NCBI RefSeq assembly: GCF_040712315.1
Contig: NC_134016.1
Location: 50,364,986-50,428,985, forward strand
Direction of reading: 5' to 3'
DNA from: Castanea sativa
Lineage: Eukaryota > Streptophyta > Magnoliopsida > Fagales > Fagaceae
Length of the DNA stretch: 64,000 nucleotides
Shown here: positions 58,370 to 64,000 of the stretch, one piece after another
Numbering within the stretch: the first letter of the stretch is position 1
Layout of the letters: each line of letters opens with the position of its first letter
Position numbers and translations under genes: made by a program
Notes under the pieces: model-generated
Told to the model about the DNA's origin: nothing
Databases searched by the model: none
The model's input: the letters and a program-made list of their open reading frames with translations, nothing else

Positions 58370-58880
58370 GTGGACCGAAATGGACTAAAGTGAACACAAA
58401 TAGACTGAATGGGACCAAATGTAACGATGTGGATTGAATGGACAAAATACTACTGAATGGGAAAAAGGTAGACCAAATTGGACCGAGTAGGATGAAGTGG
58501 ACCGAAGAGACCGAATAAGAATGAATGGACAGATTAGGACCAAAGCGGGTGTAATGGACTGAATACGACAAATAGGACTGTATGGGGCCAAATTGGACTG
58601 AATAGGACCGAATAAGATCAAGTGGACCGAATATAACTAAAGTGGACAAAGTGGACTAAATGGGACCAACTTAGACTGAATGGCCCGAATAGGACTAAAG
58701 TGAACAGAATGGGCCGGATAGGACCAATCTGGACCGAATAAGACTGATGTAGACAAAATAGGACCAATGTAAACCGAATAGGACTAAAGTGAACTGAATA
58801 GAACCAAAGTGGACTGAAAAGGATAGAATGGACCGAATAGGATAGAGTGGACCAAATAGGATAGAGTGGACCGAATAGAA
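58370..58880. repeat. GGACCGAATAG minisatellite, inverted arm
   Basis: About 510 bp of GGACCGAATAGGACTAAAGT-type units, reverse-complementary to the array at 57238-57565. The minus-strand frames here are repeat-derived. Confidence 0.9.
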
Positions 58881-59119
58881 CTTTTGAATATTTACCATTT
58901 TTAGGGCTCATTTCTAATTTTTAATGTTTATGTTGTTTGTATTTTTTAACTCAAAACTAAAGAGTTTAGCACAAATATTATAAAATTATATACATTTCAA
59001 CCTAAAAATTAAGAAACTAAAAAAAAAAAAGAGCTAAACTTGAAAAGGCAACCTACACAAAAAAAAAAAAATCAATTTAAGGCCCAATTAGTCCAAAATG
59101 GACCGATGGCCTAATTGGC

Positions 59120-59140
59120 CTTGGCCTAGGGCCGGCCCTG
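59120..59140. other. hAT-like terminal sequence at the breakpoint
   Basis: GGCCTAGGGCCGGCCCTG ends at 59140. Its reverse complement starts CAGGGCCGGCCCTAGG, as many plant hAT-type termini do (CAGGG start). The truncated E1 beta copy begins at the very next base, so this probably marks a transposon insertion or deletion breakpoint. A matching left end was not found. Confidence 0.45.
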
Positions 59141-62100
59141 GATACTCCAATTACAGAGGTTGTTCCTTACACTTGAAAAAATGTTTGGATATATCCTTTT
59201 CTAGTACTTGTTTAATATTCCATCTTCCTTGGATTTTGTCCATTTATGTACTTGAAGGTATTTCTCATTCCATGCTGTATTCTTTTTTCACACACGACTT
59301 TTTGCATAATTTGTAGGCTGGCTTCACTGGAATTGGAGTTGGTGCAGCTTACCATGTTCTTAAACCTATTGTAGAGTTTATGACATTTAACTTCTCCATG
59401 CAGGTAGAAGCTGCTTTCCTTAGAAAATCTTTTATTATTTCATTATGTTAAAGATATTTAGGTGATGCAGGATTCGAATTGTGTGCATGCTCAATATTGA
59501 TAGAATTCTTCAGGATTCTGTTGGATTTGAACATGTTCATTTTCATTTTATTGTTAATTAGAGTTCAACATGTTCATTGTCATTTTACTGTTAGATAATT
59601 CTGTTACCATTCTATGTTATATTTGATGTTTATCTTCCTGTAGTTTTGCTGTCAATCCATGATTAGTTCCTTTGAAGCCTTTATCTGAAGGCTATTAAAA
59701 TTGCTCTTCATTAAATCCTAAAAGACATGGTCAGTTCTTCTGTCTACAAGTGTATTTGTTGTAAAATAGGTGAAGCTCAAATTACTAAGATTGATTGTGG
59801 AAATATTTTAGGAATGAGAAAGATTTCCAAAAAAATTTAGGAATGATTAAAACCAACTCAAGCAAAAGGAGTTTGCTATACACACAATTTCCTTGGGAAG
59901 CAAGTCACCATGCACACTACTCCAAGCAAAGACAAATTTTATTCCTATATTGCCATGCATGGAACCAAAGGCAAAGCATGACTTGAATAAATACAAGCCA
60001 TATGTCAACATATTCATTACCCTAATCCAAGGTAGCCTGATTCAGTATGTGGAGCAAGATCAATGTAAAACATTGAAAATGATATGCAGCTGAAGTATTG
60101 TCTTCATGTCTATATGGTCAGAACGGAAAAAAACATTTATTTCTTGAAGGGAAAATAATTTATGCTATCAACACGTTTCTACACCTCTAACAACTTGTTT
60201 ATCTTAACCTGAGCTTTTAAAGAACTGTCATTCCTACAGGACACTGTTAATTAAAGTTTAAGTGAGTTTCATTATAAAATTTCAGGGACTATACTGGATT
60301 TTTTTTTTCTTTTATACTTTAATGTACTAGGATTGTGCTCCTTTTTGGGTTGGTCAACAAAGTTGAACCAGAAATGAAAAAATGAGTGGACGTTCAGGGT
60401 TTGATTGACCAAGTCCTACCCATCCTCTTTATGAGGGTACATCCAGTGGAAGGATAGGGGAGTCAGAGAGCTACCACCTTTCTATATTGCCACTTCATAT
60501 CCGTTATTGTTTGAAATTATATGTTGTTCAACCACCATAGCACTATAGCACTAATGTGCTCACGTTCATACTGTTGCTTTGAGTAGAAGGCTCAGTTTGG
60601 GATTTTGTGCAGTGCTTTGCAGCATGGTATGCTTCATGTCCTGGTTTGAAGGTGTTAGCACCATACTCATCAGAAGATGCTTGGGGCCTGCTAAAAGCTG
60701 CCATTAGGGATCCTGACCTTGTTGTTTTCCTTGAAAATGAGTTGCTGTGATAGTTCACTGAAGAACTATAATTTTGTGAGTTGGGTTTTGTCAGTGACTC
60801 AAATGTTTTAGTCCTCGTTCTCAATTTTGATTTGCAGTTACGAGGAGTCTTTTCCTGTTTCAGAAGAAGTTCTTGATTCCAATTTTTTCCTGCCAATAGG
60901 AAAAGCTAAGGTTATTTTTTCCTTTATCTGCTTATTGATATTCATTTTCATCATAAGTAATAACTGATTTTCTATCTGACGTTTTTTTTTTTTTTTGGTT
61001 AAAAGCTGCCTTTTTTTTTTTTCATTATTAGTAAAATTCATTGTCCTCTCTTTTGTTTCTGTTAACAGATAGACAGACAAGGAAAGGATGTAACCATTAC
61101 TGCTTTCTCAAGGATGGTTGGTTATGCTCTCAAGGTTTGTCATCATTCTAGAAGCTTTGGTAGATTCATCGTTCTGGATGACTGGAATATGCACTTTATA
61201 GAATTTTTACATGCGGAATGGATGAAATTTATCTTTGGATATTTACAAATATAATGTATCCATTTTTTCTGCTACTGAATAATAGGATTTGGCTTGTCAA
61301 CTTTGTGGGGAGTAAAAGGACCCAGGTGGGCATATGGGCCTTTGGGCTGTAACATGGAGGGTCGACCTGCTCCAGGATTAAACTCTATGAGTTGGCCCAT
61401 ACGCCGAGGGTCCGAGGATACAGCCGAGGGAGAGTTTCACCTCGGACAGATCCAAGAGAACTCAAGATTTCATTATAAAGGTCAAGGCACAACTCTGGAA
61501 AGACTAGTGGTTAAAAGGGGACATCCTGAACCTTCTAGATGCACCAGTATTAAAGAAAATATCAAGAGTAAAGGCTGCCACCTCCGCATTAAAGGCTCTG
61601 CACCTACCTCCCTGGCCGCATTAATAGGGAGGTGACCCCTGAACAGTGAGGTGGAAACTTCTAGTCACTGTTCAAAAAGTATCAGGGAAGGAAGTATAAA
61701 AGGGGGGTAAAGGCCAAAGAAATGGGGCGGTAGCTAAGAAAGAAATTGAGAAATTGTAATCTTTAAGGAAGAAAGAGAAATACTAAAGAAGTAGTCCTCG
61801 GCTCTAGTCCGAGGAGATCCATTGCAATTATTGTTCGTTATTTACCTGTATTTGTTTATAAAAGCCTGTTATCGAGCTCCCAGTACTTCTAACCTAGGTT
61901 TCAAGCCCATACTCTACAAATTTTATTGTTTAAGGCTCATTGGGCCTGAGTCCGTGATTGTCTTTGGGTCCAGGTGCAATTGTGCACTTACAAACTTAAT
62001 TATAAAAATTATTTTGTGGGAAAAACTTGGAATGGCTTTTTTGCAGTAATGCCAAATATTTTCTTAATTTTGTTAATTAATTTACTTGAAATCTAAAATT

Positions 62101-62804
62101 TTTTGCCAACACATTATGTTAGGTTGAGGTTATGACAGTAGTTAGAAGTAGTCACTTGACATGACTACCTAAGATTGGTAGGCACAACTCAGAAGCCTTA
62201 ACTTGTATTTGGAACAGTAGGTCATATAATTGATTAGGTCTTTTTTCTTCTTCTTATCTGCCTTCTCCTTGAAAATTCCTTATTATTAGATTTCCTTCCT
62301 TAAGATATTATATTTTGACCTGGAACTAACTCTGGTGGATAGGCAGCTGAGATTCTTGAGAAGGAAGGAATCAGTGCTGAGGTAACTCAAAAGCCCTTAA
62401 CGTTCAGTAATGGAATTGCACTATGGCCAATTATTGTTTGAGATATAATTTCTGCAAATGTAATACAGGTCATAAATCTGTGCTCTATACGTCCCCTTGA
62501 CAGAGCCACAATCAATGCTTTTGTCAGGAAAACTAGTAGACTGGTAACTGTTGAAGACGGGTTTCCTCAACATGGTGTTGGTTCTGAGATCTGGTTACCT
62601 CCTCATCATAAAATATTTGCCATTTTTGTTCAGATTTCTCTCCCCTCCCATAAGTATTTACCCATTTATGCGTCTCTTTATTTCTGCAGTACATCTGTGA
62701 TTGAGGAGAGCTTTTATTATCTGGATGCACCAGTTGAGAGGATTACAGGAGCTGATGTTCCAGTGCCTTATAATGAGGATCTTGAGAGGAAGTCTCTTCC
62801 ACAG
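59141..62804 (+). pseudogene. Truncated, exon-skipping duplicate of PDHB
   Basis: Homologous exons: 59141-59158 (last 18 nt of exon 5), 59317-59403 (6), 60613-60746 (8), 60838-60910 (9), 61069-61134 (10), 62343-62381 (11), 62469-62593 (12) and 62690-62804 (13). Each has exactly the parental length, an open frame and AG/GT borders. Introns also align, so this is a DNA-level tandem copy. Exons 1-4 and most of exon 5, including the presequence, are missing. Exon 7 (42 codons, V-F-R-G-P-N-G-A region) was removed by a deletion near 59615 joining parental positions about 50634 and 51152. Substitutions hit conserved sites: R-D-P-D-P to R-D-P-D-L, L-Y-G-E-S to L-Y-E-E-S, E-D-x-R-G to E-D-A-W-G. Exon 14, if present, would lie beyond the window. 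It cannot make a working E1 beta. Confidence 0.9.
61304..61992 (+). mobile_element. 689-bp solo LTR in the duplicate's intron 10
   Basis: It begins TGTGGGGAGTAAAAGGACCC and ends GTGCAATTGTGCACTTACA, flanked by a perfect 5-bp duplication AACTT (61299-61303 and 61993-61997). A TATA box (GTATAAAAGG) lies near 61694. The parental intron at 52490-52984 has no such insert, which confirms the boundaries and shows that insertion followed gene duplication. Probably Gypsy-type by promoter style and length, but no internal sequence remains. Confidence 0.92.
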
Positions 62805-64000
62805 GTTTGTGTTAATGGATTCTCATTGTTTTGCATGATGATTTTCATCTGTACTTGCAAGTTGCAATACAGGAATTTATGTCTTTTAAGTCCTCTGAAT
62901 TTGAATTTGATGTCATCTTTACATGGGTGGAGCTTTTTTGAAGATTTAGAGCCACTTCTCTGGTTGTCAAATTATTTGAAAAGTATTATTTAGATCGCAA
63001 TCATTTATGATAGTTAAGAACTTTACGCCACTAATCCAACAACCATTCCTAAACTTAGCATGCCTATAGGGAAACATGTTAAACGAAGGCTAGGCCCTAA
63101 GCAAGCCTATATGGACAGGATGAATGCATGAGAAAATGTTTGTCAACAGACTTCAAAGTTGTTTTCAAGACAAGGTACATTCCTAAATCAACTAGAAATA
63201 TGAGCAAGGGCCATGAAAAATAGAATTAAAACTTATGACATCATCATTTTGGCATTTTAGCAAACTGTTGGTGAGCTTAAACAAGAAAAGGTATGAATAA
63301 GTGTTAATATGCACGAATTTAAGTCCACATACAACACCTAAAACCTAACTATGCACAAATAGGAACAAAAACTGTGAATCAAAAATGAAAAACTAAGCTT
63401 AATCATGAAGGATTGAAGAAACTCTCATAATTTTGAACCTTAGACTAGTAAAACTGAATAAAATTGAACAAGGTTTAAGGGGATTCAAGAGATTACCAAT
63501 TGAAAATTTTATTTAGATCAAACTTATGCAGTTGATTAATTTTATTAATTCAACATGTGTATTCCAAAATAAATAATCCAACAAGTAATTCAGCCACAAA
63601 ATAGTGGCTGAGACAGGATTAAAGTTCGGGGGGCGGGGGAATTGATAATTGACATATTTGCATTCCTAACATATGAAGCAAGAAACATGTTCTATAAGAA
63701 AATAGCGCACGTGTGTTTATATGCCCTTAGTTATTTTTTTTAAAAAAATTCTTAAAATAGTTTACTAATATATGCCTTAAGGGTATTCATTAATAAAAGT
63801 AACATTCATAATATATATAATACCTATAAGATCCATCCGGACAATAAAATGAAACTAAAGTTAATATTTTTATTGTTAAATAACCCATACAAAGATAGCA
63901 CATCCCTTCCTCAAAAACCAAAAAAAGAAAAGAAAAGGGTAGAATATCCATTTATTGAGTTGATTTTTTTGGGATATTTATTTTAAAATATGAAAAAGCT
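62805..64000. other. Downstream non-coding stretch
   Basis: Up to about 62930 this resembles intron 13 of PDHB (GTTTGTGTTAATGGATT start). Beyond it is AT-rich DNA without a recognised gene. A short G-rich patch (GGGGGGCGGGGG) lies near 63629. The parental intron is 2.1 kb, so an exon 14 equivalent could lie just outside the window. Confidence 0.5.

Noticed and set aside
57289..58911. Regular repeats considered as a CRISPR-like array
   Set aside because: Units are short, degenerate, lack unique spacers, occur in inverted arms, and the genome is a plant.

Overview
The window looks like nuclear DNA from a eudicot plant. Genes are split by AT-rich GT-AG introns, the intergenic DNA is AT-rich, and there is a dense mixture of plant-type transposons (Tourist-like MITEs, LINE and RTE-like fragments, solo LTRs, a TRIM/SMART retroelement with a tRNA-Met primer site). 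The LINE and LTR fragments resemble those I associate with woody Fagaceae such as oak, but that is an impression and cannot be shown from this window. No bacterial-type operons, CRISPR arrays, rRNA or convincing tRNA genes were found.

Three protein-coding loci can be supported. (1) An ankyrin-repeat membrane protein with a PGG domain (20824-23058, +, two exons, about 488 aa). (2) A large HSP90/histidine-kinase-like ATPase protein of the NO VEIN-like family (33177-43325, -, three exons, about 1.7 thousand aa) that carries an apparent one-base frameshift near 36297. (3) The mitochondrial pyruvate dehydrogenase E1 beta subunit (48492-55599, +, 14 exons, 370 aa, intact). Loci 2 and 3 are divergently oriented, about 5.2 kb apart.

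Both the ATPase and PDH E1 beta loci have a broken paralogue in the window. A same-strand remnant of the ATPase gene lies at 23463-25125. A 5'-truncated E1 beta copy lies downstream at 59141-62804: it lacks exons 1-4, most of exon 5 and all of exon 7, yet every remaining exon is open and correctly bordered. Smaller disrupted coding sequences lie at 5703-5800 (dihydrofolate/folylpolyglutamate synthetase-like), 7155-7832 (unrecognised, four in-frame stops) and 14990-15250 (unrecognised).

Layout: 1-4 kb, AT-rich repeats and a degenerate minisatellite; 4-8.8 kb, mostly non-coding with two pseudogene fragments; 8.8-13.4 kb, a 1.4-kb direct duplication around a TIR element and LINE debris; 13.7-19.8 kb, a string of small transposons; 20.8-25.1 kb, the ankyrin gene and ATPase pseudogene; 25.9-32.4 kb, LINE debris, a tandem duplication, a Helitron-like element, adjacent MITEs and a solo TRIM LTR; 33.2-43.3 kb, the ATPase gene; 43.8-48.2 kb, a minisatellite, an LTR segment and a GC-rich TIR element; 48.5-55.6 kb, PDH E1 beta; 56-59.1 kb, an inverted pair of minisatellites; 59.1-62.8 kb, the truncated E1 beta copy; the rest is non-coding.

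The genes have no obvious joint function. The E1 beta subunit serves mitochondrial acetyl-CoA production, the ankyrin-PGG family is linked to membrane signalling and immunity, and the NO VEIN-like family is linked to development. I do not see a convincing new biological system. The most informative signals are structural: paralogue pairs that reveal MITE and LTR insertion events, a hairpin element whose loop is inverted between duplicates, and large inverted minisatellite arms.
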